Source: Nocardia terrae
Lineage (GTDB): Bacteria > Actinomycetota > Actinomycetes > Mycobacteriales > Mycobacteriaceae
Reading direction: 5' to 3'
Length of the DNA stretch: 64,000 nt
Assembly: GCF_009760405.1 (NCBI RefSeq)
Contig: NZ_WRPP01000001.1
Coordinates: forward strand, 1,240,001-1,304,000
Below are positions 7,020-15,930 of this stretch, piece by piece; positions within the stretch are counted from its first letter, which is position 1; each line of letters starts with the position of its first letter. Under the pieces are notes generated by a model. It did no database searches, was not told where the DNA came from, and saw only the letters and a list, made by a program, of their open reading frames with translations. The translations under genes and the position numbers were made by a program.

Positions 7020-8298
7020 GCCAGCCCGCTGCCTCGGCCAGTTTGCGCAGCGCGGTCCACTGTTCGAAGTCGGCGGCGACGAGCGGCGTGCACCGCTGCG
7101 ACGACGCGGCCGCCACATCCCATTGCGGGGCATCCAGATTCGGTGCGCCGGTGAAGTCCAGCACCTCGGCGATATTGCGGGCGGCGGCATCCCGGGGAGT
7201 CAAAGACCGCAGGCCCCAGCGCCATTCGATGGCCTTCAACACCGAGGTGTGGTCGTACACCTCGTGCGCCACGTGCTTGCGCCGCGCCCGCGGCGAGACG
7301 ACCAGGCACGGCACCCGGAATCCGCGCAGTCCCCAGTCCGGGTTGGCGTCGGGGGCGACCTGCGGCGGTACGTGGTCGAAGAAGCCGCCCCACTCGTCGT
7401 AGTTGACGATCAGCAGCGTACGGGACCAGGCCGGGCCCTTGGTGACGGCCCGATACACCTGGTTCAGAAATGCCTGTCCCGCACGGATATCGGCGTGCGG
7501 ATGATCGTCGGCCGAGGTGCCGGTCGCCTCGTCGAGGAACTTGGGGTCCACGAACGAGACCGCGGGCAGCGTCCCGGCCGCACAGTCGGACAGGAAGGTC
7601 GAGAACAGGTGGCTGATGGACAGGTACTTGGCGCCCCATGCCGCCAGGAACGGCACGTCGTGGAAGTAATAGCGGGCCTGGATCTGCTTCTCCGCCAGCA
7701 GATCCCAGATGGTCGGCAGGGTCGAGACGGTCGTCGAGTTGTGGATGCGGTCGGTCTGCGCCGCGTGCTGGTAGACCCGGTTCGGGTAGGTCTCGGCCAT
7801 GATCGCCGCGAAATAGTTGTCGCACACCGTCCATGCGGGCGCGGCCTTGTCGTAGAAGCCGAGATCGCTCCGCTGGTAGTAGCCGATGGCGAACTCGTCG
7901 TTGGTCCCGGCGCGCAGCCAGCCGTCGCACTTGCCGTCGTTGAGCGCGGTGCGCCCGCCCTCGAAGGAGTGGTCCGGGTCCATGTACTGGCAGCCCTGCG
8001 CATTGCCCAGGTGGAAAGTCTTGCGCGCCACACCGTTCCGGTCGGTGAACGCCAACCCCGCCTGTTTGCCGTTCGCTCCGGGCAGCCAGCCCAGGTAGTG
8101 GTCGAACGAGCGGTTCTCCATCATCACCACGACGATGTGGTCGATCCCGCAGTCCGCGGGTGCGGGCAGCGGGGACGTGGTGGCGCTCGGGGTCTCGGTC
8201 TCGGAGGTCTTGCATCCGACGGCCGCGCCGAGCGCGATCGCTCCGGCTCCGGCCAGGACGCTTCTGCGGCTCGCGGTTCGGCGAAGAAGAACAGTCAC
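7012..8298 (-). CDS. exported phospholipase C-type phosphoesterase
   Basis: A 428-residue protein of the acid-phosphatase/phospholipase C family (PF04185). The N-terminus has a twin-arginine motif (SRRSVLAGAG) and a Cys in AVGCKTSE that could be lipidated, so it is exported folded and may be membrane-anchored. Catalytic motifs are complete: MMENRSFDHYLGW near residue 58 carries the metal/nucleophile region, and VNYDEWGGFFDHVPPQ carries the second metal site. It should hydrolyse phosphate esters, possibly phosphatidylcholine, outside the membrane. The start is GTG 8298. It stands alone, divergent from padR, and its promoter must lie close to or within the PadR operator zone. Confidence 0.85.
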   Translation of the reverse strand: MTVLLRRTASRRSVLAGAGAIALGAAVGCKTSETETPSATTSPLPAPADCGIDHIVVVMMENRSFDHYLGWLPGANGKQAGLAFTDRNGVARKTFHLGNAQGCQYMDPDHSFEGGRTALNDGKCDGWLRAGTNDEFAIGYYQRSDLGFYDKAAPAWTVCDNYFAAIMAETYPNRVYQHAAQTDRIHNSTTVSTLPTIWDLLAEKQIQARYYFHDVPFLAAWGAKYLSISHLFSTFLSDCAAGTLPAVSFVDPKFLDEATGTSADDHPHADIRAGQAFLNQVYRAVTKGPAWSRTLLIVNYDEWGGFFDHVPPQVAPDANPDWGLRGFRVPCLVVSPRARRKHVAHEVYDHTSVLKAIEWRWGLRSLTPRDAAARNIAEVLDFTGAPNLDAPQWDVAAASSQRCTPLVAADFEQWTALRKLAEAAGWRF

Positions 8299-8362
8299 GA
8301 ACTAAGAATCGCGGGGCAGGCCCTTTCGGCAACGAGGATTGCTTGTCCGCGCTCCCGCCTAG

Positions 8363-8406
8363 GGTTACTCTGGTCAGAGTAAGCAGATACTCTGACCAGA
8401 GTAACC
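8363..8406. promoter_or_regulatory. PadR operator: two tandem palindromes
   Basis: GGTTACTCTGGTCAGAGTA (8363-8381) is the perfect inverse of the sequence at 8388-8406, six bases apart. Each arm holds its own palindrome, ACTCTG-GT-CAGAGT (8367-8380) and ACTCTG-AC-CAGAGT (8389-8402), whose centres are 22 bases apart. The right site abuts the ribosome site of the padR-like gene, as expected for autorepression. Confidence 0.85.
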
Positions 8407-8416
8407 GGAGGTGAGT

Positions 8417-9100
8417 GTGGCCACGCAGCGGGCGTTCCGCCGAGTCAATCCACTGGCACTGGCCGTGCTGATGGTGCTCTGGGAACGGCCCATGCACCCG
8501 TACCAGATCTCGCAGACCCTCAAGCAGCGCGGCAAGGAGGGTAGCGTCCGGATCAACTTCGGTGCGCTCTATCCGGTCGTCGAATCACTGCTCAAACAGG
8601 GGTTCATCGAGGTCGTGGGCGCCGAGCAGAACGGAAACCGGCCCGCGCGCACGGTGTATCGGATGACCGCGGCGGGGGCCGCCGAGGCCCGGGACTGGAT
8701 GCGGGAATGGCTGTCCGAACCGCAGAAGGAGTATCCGCGGTTCATGGCCGCGCTCTCGTTCCTGCCCGCGGTCGGTCCGGACGAGGCCGTCGCGCTGCTG
8801 CGGCATCGGGTCGCGGCGCTGGACGAGCGGATCGCCGAGATCGGTGAGCTGGTCACGCCCGTGCTCTCCTGGCTGCCCGAGGTGCTGCTGGTCGAGAGCA
8901 ACTACGAGACCCGCATGCTCGAGGCCGAGCGCGACTTCGTCGCCGAGCTGGCCGAGCGCATCGAATCCGGTGTGCTGGGCGGCCTCTCCGGCTGGCGGGC
9001 CATGACCGAGCTGGCCGCGCAATACCCCGACGGCGGAGTGCCGCCGGAAGTCAGCGACAAGTTCCTGGAGGAATGGGGGATGCCGAAACCACCCGAGTGA
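8417..9100 (+). CDS. PadR-family transcriptional regulator
   Basis: A 227-residue regulator. Residues 12-95 form the PadR winged helix (LAVLMVLWERPMHPYQISQTLKQRG, then INFGALYPVVESLLKQGFI and the wing). The C-terminal half (100-200) is helical and serves dimerisation (Vir_C-like). GTG 8417 is preferred over GTG 8411 because GGAGG at 8407-8411 gives correct spacing only to 8417. The very strong twin palindrome directly upstream is the likely operator. The ABC exporter genes follow on the same strand after 176 bases, fitting the common PadR-drug exporter pair; a small hairpin (9128-9145) lies in that gap. Confidence 0.9.
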   Translation: MATQRAFRRVNPLALAVLMVLWERPMHPYQISQTLKQRGKEGSVRINFGALYPVVESLLKQGFIEVVGAEQNGNRPARTVYRMTAAGAAEARDWMREWLSEPQKEYPRFMAALSFLPAVGPDEAVALLRHRVAALDERIAEIGELVTPVLSWLPEVLLVESNYETRMLEAERDFVAELAERIESGVLGGLSGWRAMTELAAQYPDGGVPPEVSDKFLEEWGMPKPPE

Positions 9101-9276
9101 GCAACCACCCCGAGAACAACGGAAGCCCGGATGCGCCAACATCCGAGCCTCCGCCGAATCCGAACGACCGACGGCGAACCGCCGGATGCTCGAACCGCAT
9201 TCACAGCATATGCTCTGAAATCTTGCAGCCAGGCTGCGCCGTGGTCGTTCCCCACACCTGACAGAGGAACGCACCC

Positions 9277-10299
9277 ATGTCCATCACAGCTGTGCCCTCG
9301 GCCGCGGTCGAGGTCCGCGACCTGGTCAAAACCTATCCCGGCGGCCGCCGCAAGCCCGATGTGCGGGCGCTGGACGGCCTGAGCTTCAGCATCGCCGCCG
9401 GCACCGTCTACGGCATGCTCGGCCCCAACGGGGCGGGCAAGTCCACCACCACCAAGATCTGCACCACCTTGTCGCGGGCCGACTCCGGCACCGCGCGGGT
9501 GGCCGGATTCGACGTCACCACCGACGCGGGCGCCATCCGGCATCGCATCGGCTACGTCTCGCAGGGCTCCGGAGCCGATCCCCGCCAGACCCCGTTCGAG
9601 AACCTGGTCATGGCCGCGCGCCTGCACGGCCTGTCCCGGCACGACGCGGTGCTGCGCGCCGACGGGCTGCTGGATCAGTTCCAGCTCACCGACGCGCGAA
9701 ACCGCAAGGTGTCCAAGCTGTCCGGCGGCATGCGGCGCAAGCTCGACGTCGCCGTCGGGCTGGTGCACACCCCGTCGGTGCTGTTCCTGGACGAGCCGAC
9801 CACCGGTCTGGACCCGCAGGCCCGCGCCGAAATGTGGTCGGAGATCCGGCGATTGGCTACCGAGGCGGCGCTGACGGTGGTGCTCACCACCCACTATCTG
9901 GAGGAGGCCGACGAGCTGGCCGACCGCCTGGTCATCATCGACCACGGGCGCGCGGTCATCGAAGGCACACCGGCGCAACTGAAGTCGACGCTGGACGGTG
10001 ACACCCTCACCGTCGAGCTCATCAATCCCGATATCGCCGCGGTCCGCGCGGTCGGCGAGTCCATCCCCACCCTGCGCAAGGTCCTCGTCGAGCAGGACGG
10101 CCCGAACGGCAGACTCGTCGCCCGCACCGACGACCCGTCCGGAATCGTGGGCCGGGTGATCGCCGAATTCGACGCCGCCGGTATCGGTTTCGGCGCGGTG
10201 TCGATCTCGCACCCCTCGCTCGACGACGTGTACCTGCACTACGCGGGCCGTTCCTACAAAGCCGACAACCACCGCGACCGAGTGGAGGTGGCGGCATGA
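9277..10299 (+). CDS. DrrA-type ABC exporter ATPase
   Basis: A 340-residue ATP-binding subunit of a daunorubicin-resistance-type exporter. Walker A is GPNGAGKST (about 49-57), the signature LSGGMRRKLDVAVGL starts near 148, Walker B VLFLDEPTTGLD near 168, and the H-loop His is in VLTTHYLEEADELADR. The C-terminal 100 residues form the extra domain seen in DrrA. It would energise drug or lipid export by the partner permease, whose ATG overlaps this stop (10296-10299). ACAGAGGAACG precedes the ATG. Regulation by the upstream PadR protein is likely. The cargo is unknown. Confidence 0.9.
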   Translation: MSITAVPSAAVEVRDLVKTYPGGRRKPDVRALDGLSFSIAAGTVYGMLGPNGAGKSTTTKICTTLSRADSGTARVAGFDVTTDAGAIRHRIGYVSQGSGADPRQTPFENLVMAARLHGLSRHDAVLRADGLLDQFQLTDARNRKVSKLSGGMRRKLDVAVGLVHTPSVLFLDEPTTGLDPQARAEMWSEIRRLATEAALTVVLTTHYLEEADELADRLVIIDHGRAVIEGTPAQLKSTLDGDTLTVELINPDIAAVRAVGESIPTLRKVLVEQDGPNGRLVARTDDPSGIVGRVIAEFDAAGIGFGAVSISHPSLDDVYLHYAGRSYKADNHRDRVEVAA

Positions 10300-11120
10300 C
10301 CGCGACCGTGACCTACGACCTGCCCCCCACCCGCGAAATCCCCACGGCCGGTTGGGCGGTGGCGGCCGGGCAGGTCTACCGCCGCTGGATGGTCAACACC
10401 CTGCGCGAATCGTGGGGCGTGTTCGCCGCCCTGCTGCAGCCCATCGTCTGGATCATGCTGTTCGGCCAGGTCTTCGAATCCGTCGGTGAGATACCGGGAT
10501 TCGGTGCGGCCAACTACATCACCTTCCTGGCCCCCGGCGTGCTCATGATGACCGTGCTCTACTCGGGCGTCTGGGCGGGCACCGGCTACATCGAGGACAT
10601 CGACAACGGCGTCATGAATCAGCTGCTCACCGCGCCGATCTCGCGCAGCGCGGTGGTCGCGGGCCAACTCGGCGTACAGCTCACCATCGGCCTGGTGCAG
10701 TCCGCCCTGGTCCTGCTGATCGGATTCGCCGGTGGCGCACGCTTTCCCGGCGGCGTGGTCGGCATCCTGCTCGCCCTCGCCGCGGCCACCCTGCTGGCGG
10801 CCATCTTCTGCGCGGGCTCGGTAGCCCTGGCCCTCATCTCCCGCAGCCAGATCGCCCTCATCGGCATGTCCCAACTCATCATCCTGCCCCTGACCTTCCT
10901 GTCCTCGGGCATGATGTCCCCCGCCCTGATGCCGGGCTGGGTACAAGGGATCTCGAAGTTCAACCCGGTCACCTGGGCGGTCGACATCGGCCGCGCCGGT
11001 CTGGCCGGCACCGCCGACGCGGCCTCGGTGGCAGCCCATCTCGGCTACCTGGCCGCGCTGGCGGCCCTTGCCTTCGCCTGGGCGCTCTCGGCCTTCCGCA
11101 CCTACCAGCGCACGCAGTAA
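10296..11120 (+). CDS. DrrB-type ABC-2 exporter permease
   Basis: A 274-residue inner-membrane permease of the ABC-2 class. Six hydrophobic segments are visible (for example AALLQPIVWIMLFGQVF, FLAPGVLMMTVLYSGVW, LGVQLTIGLVQSALVLLIG, ALAAATLLAAIFCAGSVALAL, IALIGMSQLIILPLTFLSSG and the C-terminal LAALAALAFAWAL). The signature region before the last helix pair, MMSPALMPGWVQGISKFNPVTW, is characteristic of DrrB-like proteins. It works as a homodimer with the ATPase encoded upstream, coupled through the ATGA overlap. Confidence 0.9.
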   Translation: MTATVTYDLPPTREIPTAGWAVAAGQVYRRWMVNTLRESWGVFAALLQPIVWIMLFGQVFESVGEIPGFGAANYITFLAPGVLMMTVLYSGVWAGTGYIEDIDNGVMNQLLTAPISRSAVVAGQLGVQLTIGLVQSALVLLIGFAGGARFPGGVVGILLALAAATLLAAIFCAGSVALALISRSQIALIGMSQLIILPLTFLSSGMMSPALMPGWVQGISKFNPVTWAVDIGRAGLAGTADAASVAAHLGYLAALAALAFAWALSAFRTYQRTQ

Positions 11121-11133
11121 CCCCGAACCCCGA

Positions 11134-11174
11134 AAGTCCGGCCCGAGTGACGATTTCGTCGACGGACCGGACTT
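11134..11174. terminator. nested stem-loop after the exporter operon
   Basis: AAGTCCGG (11134-11141) pairs with CCGGACTT (11167-11174), and a second stem, GACGA with TCGTC, forms inside. It lies between the convergent drrB-like gene and the beta-trefoil-like gene. Confidence 0.55.
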
Positions 11175-11205
11175 CCGCGCTACCTCGGCAGAGCGTCCCG
11201 GGTTT

Positions 11206-11637
11206 CTAGTCGACGATCAGAGGTTCGAGCAGCCACAGCTGCGTGGGCAGGTACTGCGGCGGCATGGATCGGGTAGTGATCACGGGGCGCAACGAGATCG
11301 TGGAACCAGGGGCGTCGGGTTCGGTCACCGTCCAGACGAGGGATGGGTCGGAGACCGACGCGATGGTGTATGCATTCTGGGCTTCGCGATATTCGATCGT
11401 CCAGTCCTGGTCTTGCTCCTGAGCGATGGTGGCGAGGAGCTGCCCGTCCGTGACACCGGTGTACGGGTAGGCGCCGACCATGATGCTGGTCACCTTGTCG
11501 TCCACTTGCCTGAGTGTGCAATCGGTTATCGGCGCGCCGATACGGGCGAGCTGATAAGCCGGACGGACCGGGCTGACGCCGACCGCCGCGCCTCCCTGCA
11601 CGCTGCTGATCTTATATATTCCCGAGTTGATTGCCAT
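11206..11637 (-). CDS. beta-trefoil-like protein, possible I66-type protease inhibitor
   Basis: A 143-residue protein with no signal peptide or membrane segment. It is nearly all predicted strand, with regularly spaced aromatic/Ile motifs: GIYKISSV at the start, DWTIEYREAQNAYTIASV in the middle, and QLWLLEPLIVD at the end. The paired W-x-I and Y-x-I turns plus a terminal LW are reminiscent of the I66 serine-protease inhibitors (cnispin, lentil-mushroom inhibitors) and other ricin-like trefoils, best known in fungi. This is recognition by pattern only; a lectin-like trefoil is the main alternative. The gene is monocistronic between two convergent/divergent neighbours. Confidence 0.45.
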   Translation of the reverse strand: MAINSGIYKISSVQGGAAVGVSPVRPAYQLARIGAPITDCTLRQVDDKVTSIMVGAYPYTGVTDGQLLATIAQEQDQDWTIEYREAQNAYTIASVSDPSLVWTVTEPDAPGSTISLRPVITTRSMPPQYLPTQLWLLEPLIVD

Positions 11638-11900
11638 GATGCTTCCGATCCTCGAACGAGAACGAATAACACTGTGTCACTTGGGAAAACACTGCGACCA
11701 GTCAAGGATAGAGTTCGGATGCGCGGTGTCGCCGAGGATCCGAAAAGCAGACCGGGACGTCTGTGAGTCCACCATCTGGCGTCCCGCCTGCCTCTGACCC
11801 GTGGCGGGGATCCACGGTCCTACCGGGCCGTGGGTCCATCCGGTGACCATCTGGATTCGAACTCCCTGAGACGAGTTGAACGAACACTCAGGGGATGTCG
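11638..11900. other. intergenic region upstream of Uma2 copy 1, homologous to that of copy 2
   Basis: No gene is seen. A 10-bp hairpin (11808-11817 with 11828-11837) is present. From ATCCGGTG at 11838 through GGATTCGAA at 11853-11861 to the gene start, the sequence matches in order and spacing the region upstream of the second Uma2 gene (24802-24862, reverse strand). It probably contains the shared promoter. Confidence 0.5.
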
Positions 11901-12608
11901 ATGAGCTGCGAACGTTGGGCCGAAGCGGGCGGTGTGCCCGGTAACATGACCGATATGCCGACCCCGCCTGTCGAGCGACCTGACCTGCCGGAGTACATGA
12001 CTTGGGAAGAGCTCGAGCAGCTGCCCGACGAGATCGCCGGGGAGATCGAGCTCTGGGAAGGTCGTGTGGTTTGGGTTCGTAAAGGACCGGCCGAGCATCA
12101 GGAATACTCGGTGGAGTTCCGGAACTCGTTGCGCCGATGTGCGCGAGAGGACATGGCGGGCGAGCCGGACCGCTGTTGGAGATCAGCCGTCGAGACCAAT
12201 GTCTTCTTCGGTGCTACGGGCAAATCCGACTTCGTGACACCGGATTTTCTCGTTTATCGCTGTCTCGAGCGCGAATACGAACTCATCCGCGCATCCGATG
12301 TACTGATCGCGGGTGAAGTGTTGTCGCCATCGAACACCGAGCAGGACATCGACGCTAAGCGAGCCAAGTACGCCGGTGGTGGGATCCCCTGGTACTGGGA
12401 GGTCACCCTCGGTCGGAATCCTCGTCGCATTGCGAGTGTTCGAGTCTTCGGACTCGAAACCGGGCACGGCAATTTGCCCGAAGGTGTGGCACCGCTGCAT
12501 TCCACGAACTACCTGATCGCAGATGAATGGTTCAGCGACGTTCATGTCGGCATCGACTTCGACTTCCCCTTCCCGATCCACATCCCCTGGTCCGAGCTCG
12601 ATTTCTGA
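11901..12608 (+). CDS. Uma2-family (DUF820) PD-(D/E)XK nuclease-like protein, copy 1
   Basis: A 235-residue member of the Uma2 family, whose fold is that of restriction endonucleases. The conserved core is visible: TPDFLVYRC supplies the active-site Asp, AGEVLSPSN the Glu, and DAKRAKYAGGGIPWYWEV the Lys plus the usual GIPWYW ending. Start ATG 11901 is chosen because AGGGG lies about 7 bases before it and because copy 2 (24088-24801) has a matching N-terminal extension (M..SC..AE..GG..GNMT); a later ATG at 11946 lacks a ribosome site. The family is frequent and often multicopy; biological roles are unproven. About two thirds of residues match copy 2. Confidence 0.8.
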   Translation: MSCERWAEAGGVPGNMTDMPTPPVERPDLPEYMTWEELEQLPDEIAGEIELWEGRVVWVRKGPAEHQEYSVEFRNSLRRCAREDMAGEPDRCWRSAVETNVFFGATGKSDFVTPDFLVYRCLEREYELIRASDVLIAGEVLSPSNTEQDIDAKRAKYAGGGIPWYWEVTLGRNPRRIASVRVFGLETGHGNLPEGVAPLHSTNYLIADEWFSDVHVGIDFDFPFPIHIPWSELDF

Positions 12609-12648
12609 ACCCACCGAGTCGGACCCGGAGTGCGCGAGTCGGTTCAGT

Positions 12649-13041
12649 TCAGTGATCGAAGAGCTTCAAATACTTGCTCTGCCCGAACATTTCGGCGGCG
12701 TCGCGGGCGGAGGGGCTTCCTGCGTTCGGGTCCGCGCCCGCTGCCAGCAGAGCCGCGACGATCTCGTCCGAGCCCTTGAAGACGGCTCCCGAGAGCGGGG
12801 TCTGGCCCTTGTCGTTGCCGAAGTTGGGGTCCGCCTTGCGTTCCAGGAGGGCGTTCACGGCCTCCGGGTGGGAGTAGTAGGCGGCGAGCATGAGCAGGGT
12901 GTCGCCGTTGTCGTTGGTGAGGTTCACCGGGACCCCGGCGTCGACGTAGGCGCCGAGGGTTGCCGCATCGCCGTTGCGGGCCAGATCGAAGATCTTGCTC
13001 GCCAGCTCGAGCACTTCCGGGTCCAGATCGTTGGGTTCCAC
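12649..13041 (-). CDS. ankyrin-repeat protein
   Basis: A 130-residue soluble protein made of three to four ankyrin repeats: NGDAATLGAYVDAGVPVNLTNDNGDTLLMLAA, HPEAVNALLERKADPNFGNDKGQTPLSGAV, and SDEIVAALLAAGADPNAGSPSARDAAEMF. Each carries the G-x-TPL-x-x-A and LL-x-x-GADPN signatures. Such small bacterial ankyrin proteins act as binding scaffolds or antitoxin-like partners; no partner is evident here. The start GTG 13041 opens with MEPNDLDPEVLELA. It is convergent with the Uma2 gene (40-base gap). Confidence 0.88.
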   Translation of the reverse strand: MEPNDLDPEVLELASKIFDLARNGDAATLGAYVDAGVPVNLTNDNGDTLLMLAAYYSHPEAVNALLERKADPNFGNDKGQTPLSGAVFKGSDEIVAALLAAGADPNAGSPSARDAAEMFGQSKYLKLFDH

Positions 13042-13115
13042 CAGGCCACTCTATCCAGGTGGGGCGTCGGAGCCGACCGTGGATTTCGTATATCTGGAGG
13101 ATCGGGCACAGAACG

Positions 13116-13862
13116 TCAGGACGTGATGATCAGCAGTTCGGTCGGCGAGGCGATCTCGGTGCGCAGGCCGGACTTTTCGGCGAGCTTGGCCAGGCCGTCG
13201 ATGGTCGAGGGTTCGGTCCGCGAGAGCACCAGCGCGCGTGCCAGCAGTCCCTTGTGATGCTTGTTGAAGTGGCTCACCACGGTTCGCTTGCCGTCGGGAC
13301 GCTCGGTGAGCACGGTCGCGGTCACCGCGCCCGGGACCCGGCCCAGGTTCATGTAGGTGCCCGAGCGCAGGTCCACCACCAGCTGCCCGGCTGCCTCCTC
13401 GCGCAGCGCCTCGGGCAGCACCGGCTTCCACAACGACTGCAGGGTCGGCAGGCCCGGCAGCTTCGAGCCGCCCGAAAGCCGGTAGGCCGGAATCGGATCG
13501 CCCGCGCGGACCACCCCGAACAGCGCCGAGCCGATGCCCAGCCGCGCTTCGGCCTTGGCGCGCTGCGCCTTGGTGAAGCCGGGCGCGTCGAGCGCGTCGT
13601 AGAGCACTCCCGTATAGCGATCCAGCGCCGGGCGTGTCGCGGAGGTCCGCAGGGCGGCATTGCGCGCGATCTCCGCGTCAGCCCCCTTGCCGAGCCCGAG
13701 CGCGGCCCGCGCGGCGTCGCTGTCGGCGGCCAGCTCGATCACCTCGGTGACGAGTTTGTCCCGCACCGCGCTGAGCTGCGGCATCGACAGCGAATCCAGA
13801 TCCAGGGGACCGCCCGAACCGCCGTCGGACTTGGTTTCTGAGGGAGGCAGCAGCACCAGCAC
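13116..13862 (-). CDS. yaaA: YaaA-family peroxide-stress protein (DUF328)
   Basis: A 248-residue protein with the family's opening LVLLPPSETK and the core SALFGVVRAGDPIPAYRLSGGSKLPG, LWKPVLPEAL, and VDLRSGTYMNL, ending with VVSHFNKHHKGLLARAL. In E. coli YaaA binds DNA and lowers free iron during hydrogen peroxide stress; the same cytosolic role is assumed. Start GTG 13862 gives M-L-V-L-L-P-P, matching homologues, although the frame continues upstream. It diverges from proS with a 58-base shared promoter gap. Length is close to the family norm of about 255. Confidence 0.85.
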   Translation of the reverse strand: MLVLLPPSETKSDGGSGGPLDLDSLSMPQLSAVRDKLVTEVIELAADSDAARAALGLGKGADAEIARNAALRTSATRPALDRYTGVLYDALDAPGFTKAQRAKAEARLGIGSALFGVVRAGDPIPAYRLSGGSKLPGLPTLQSLWKPVLPEALREEAAGQLVVDLRSGTYMNLGRVPGAVTATVLTERPDGKRTVVSHFNKHHKGLLARALVLSRTEPSTIDGLAKLAEKSGLRTEIASPTELLIITS

Positions 13863-13920
13863 GAGCCAACACGGTAATGCCTTCGCGGCATCGGATGAGC
13901 AGCGGCTACTGTGTTGAGCC

Positions 13921-15669
13921 GTGATCACCCGCCTCTCCCACCTGTTCCTGCGCACCCTGCGCGACGATCCCGCCGACGCCGAGGTGCCCAGCCACAAGCT
14001 GCTGGTGCGTGCCGGATACGTGCGTCGCATCGCGCCCGGCGTCTACTCGTGGCTGCCGCTCGGCCTGCGCACGCTGCGCAAGGTCGAGGAGGTCGTCCGG
14101 TCGGAAATGAACGCCATCGGGGCGCAGGAGATCTCGCTGCCGGCGCTGCTGCCGCGCGAACCCTACGAGGCCACCAAACGCTGGACCGAATACGGCGACG
14201 CGCTGTTCCGCCTCAAGGACCGCAAGGGCCAGGACTACCTGCTCGGCCCGACCCACGAGGAGCTGTTCGCGCTCACCGTGAAGGGCGAGTACAACTCGTA
14301 CAAGGATCTGCCGGTCACGCTCTACCAGATCCAGACCAAGTACCGCGACGAAGGCCGTCCCCGCGCGGGCATCCTGCGCGGTCGCGAGTTCATCATGAAG
14401 GACTCGTACTCGTTCGACCTCGACGAGGACGGGCTGAAGAAGAGCTACAACGCCCACCGCGAGGCGTACCAGAAGATCTTCGACCGGCTCGGCGTGAAGT
14501 ACGTCATCGTCGCCGCCACCTCCGGCGCGATGGGCGGTTCGGCGTCGGAGGAGTTCCTGGCCGACAGCCCCGTCGGCGAGGACACCTACGTCATCTGCCG
14601 CGAATCCGGTTACGCCGCGAACGTGGAGGCCGTGGTAACCGCCGCCCCGCCGGAGATCGCCATCGAGGGGCAGGCCGACGCCGTCGTCCACGACACCCCG
14701 AACACCCCCACCATCGACTCGCTGGTCGAGTGGGCCAACGGTGCCAACGTGCTGGGCCGCGAGGCCACCGCCGCCGACACCCTGAAGAACATCCTCGTCA
14801 AGCTGGTCTACCCGGACGGCAAGACCGAGATCCTCGGCGTCGGCATCCCCGGTGACCGCGAGGTCGACGAGAAGCGCCTCGGCGCGTCGGTCGAACCCGC
14901 CGAGGTGGAGCTGCTCGACGACGCCGACTTCAAGGCCAACCCCTTCCTGGTGAAGGGCTACATCGGCCCGAAGGCGCTGCAGGCCAACGGCGTTCGCTAC
15001 CTGGTCGACCCGCGCGTGGTCTCCGGCACCAGCTGGATCACCGGCGCGGACGAGCCCGGCAAGCACTACGTCGGCCTGGTCGCGGGCCGCGACTTCACCC
15101 CCGACGGCACCATCGAGGCCGCCGAGGTCCGCGACGGCGACCCCTCGCCCGACGGCCGCGGCGTCCTGGAAGCCGCGCGCGGCATCGAGATCGGCCACAT
15201 CTTCCAGCTCGGCCAGAAGTACACCGACGCCTTCGACGTCGACGTCCTCGGCGAGAACGGCAAGCCCGTCCGCCTCACCATGGGCTCCTACGGCGTCGGC
15301 GTCTCCCGCATGGTGGCCGTCCTCGCCGAACAGAAGCACGATGAGAAGGGCCTGCGCTGGCCCCGCGAGGTCGCCCCGTTCGACGTCCACGTCGTCATCG
15401 CCAACAAGGACGAGGGCGCTCGCGCCGGCGCGGAACAGGTTGCCGCCGAACTCGATTCCCTCGGCTTCGAGGTGCTGCTGGACGACCGCACCGCCTCCCC
15501 GGGCGTCAAGTTCAAGGACGCCGAACTGTTGGGCATGCCCTACATCGTCGTCGTAGGCCGCGGCTGGGCCGAAGGCAAGATCGAACTCCGCGACCGCTTC
15601 GCCGGAACCGCCGAGGAACTCCCGGCCGACACCGCCGTGGCTTCGGTGGCAGCCAAGATCCGCGGCTGA
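13921..15669 (+). CDS. proS: prolyl-tRNA synthetase, bacterial type
   Basis: A 582-residue class II synthetase that charges tRNA-Pro. Motif 1 lies in [21 protein letters not shown], motif 2 in [25 protein letters not shown], and motif 3 in [17 protein letters not shown]. Between motifs 2 and 3 (about residues 220-390) is the INS editing domain that clears Ala-tRNA-Pro, which marks the long bacterial type. The C-terminal anticodon-binding domain (about 480-580) is complete. Start GTG 13921 has no clear ribosome site, so the message may be leaderless. A strong terminator follows. In M. tuberculosis the next block (DUF4439/rimP) is adjacent; here about 9 kb of accessory genes are inserted. Confidence 0.97.
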   Translation: MITRLSHLFLRTLRDDPADAEVPSHKLLVRAGYVRRIAPGVYSWLPLGLRTLRKVEEVVRSEMNAIGAQEISLPALLPREPYEATKRWTEYGDALFRLKDRKGQDYLLGPTHEELFALTVKGEYNSYKDLPVTLYQIQTKYRDEGRPRAGILRGREFIMKDSYSFDLDEDGLKKSYNAHREAYQKIFDRLGVKYVIVAATSGAMGGSASEEFLADSPVGEDTYVICRESGYAANVEAVVTAAPPEIAIEGQADAVVHDTPNTPTIDSLVEWANGANVLGREATAADTLKNILVKLVYPDGKTEILGVGIPGDREVDEKRLGASVEPAEVELLDDADFKANPFLVKGYIGPKALQANGVRYLVDPRVVSGTSWITGADEPGKHYVGLVAGRDFTPDGTIEAAEVRDGDPSPDGRGVLEAARGIEIGHIFQLGQKYTDAFDVDVLGENGKPVRLTMGSYGVGVSRMVAVLAEQKHDEKGLRWPREVAPFDVHVVIANKDEGARAGAEQVAAELDSLGFEVLLDDRTASPGVKFKDAELLGMPYIVVVGRGWAEGKIELRDRFAGTAEELPADTAVASVAAKIRG

Positions 15670-15690
15670 CCACTCCCCACCGAAAGACCC

Positions 15691-15726
15691 AGTGGCGCAT
15701 CACCTTCGGGTGGTGCGCCACTTCTT
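15691..15726. terminator. proS terminator with UUCG loop
   Basis: AGTGGCGCATCACC (15691-15704) pairs with GGTGGTGCGCCACT (15709-15722) across a TTCG tetraloop, with one G-U pair and then TCTTT. The convergent small gene stops at 15727, so both transcripts can end here. Confidence 0.9.
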
Positions 15727-15930
15727 TCACCGCACCCCCTGATCCGGCCCCCAGATGTTCCACCCGAGCCCCGGCCCCCGGACCATCTCCCTGACGGCCT
15801 TCTCGTAGTACTTCTTCGCCTCGCACTCCTCGACGCACCCCAGATGCCGATCGAGCCCACCCTTCGCCTCCGAGAGCGTGGCGGGACGCCGATAGGGTGC
15901 CCGATGACGATCACGGATCGCACGTCCCAC
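15727..15930 (-). CDS. small basic hypothetical protein
   Basis: A 67-residue protein I do not recognise. It is basic at the N-terminus (GRAIRDRHRAPYRR), has two Cys in HLGCVEEC, and ends with GPGLGWNIWGPDQGVR. GTG 15930 is chosen because GAGGAGG lies about 8 bases upstream; this start overlaps the end of the preceding gene (stop 15911), suggesting coupled translation. It is the last of three small genes opposed to the XRE/DUF397 pair. Confidence 0.55.
   Translation of the reverse strand: MGRAIRDRHRAPYRRPATLSEAKGGLDRHLGCVEECEAKKYYEKAVREMVRGPGLGWNIWGPDQGVR

Noticed and set aside
6467..8497. Long minus-strand frame extending over the CMD and padR starts
   Set aside because: Only the section 7012-8298 in another frame shows a real protein (phosphoesterase).
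11848..11870. GGATTCGAACTCC, resembling the T arm of a tRNA
   Set aside because: No acceptor or anticodon arms can be folded around it; it recurs in the leader of the second Uma2 gene instead.
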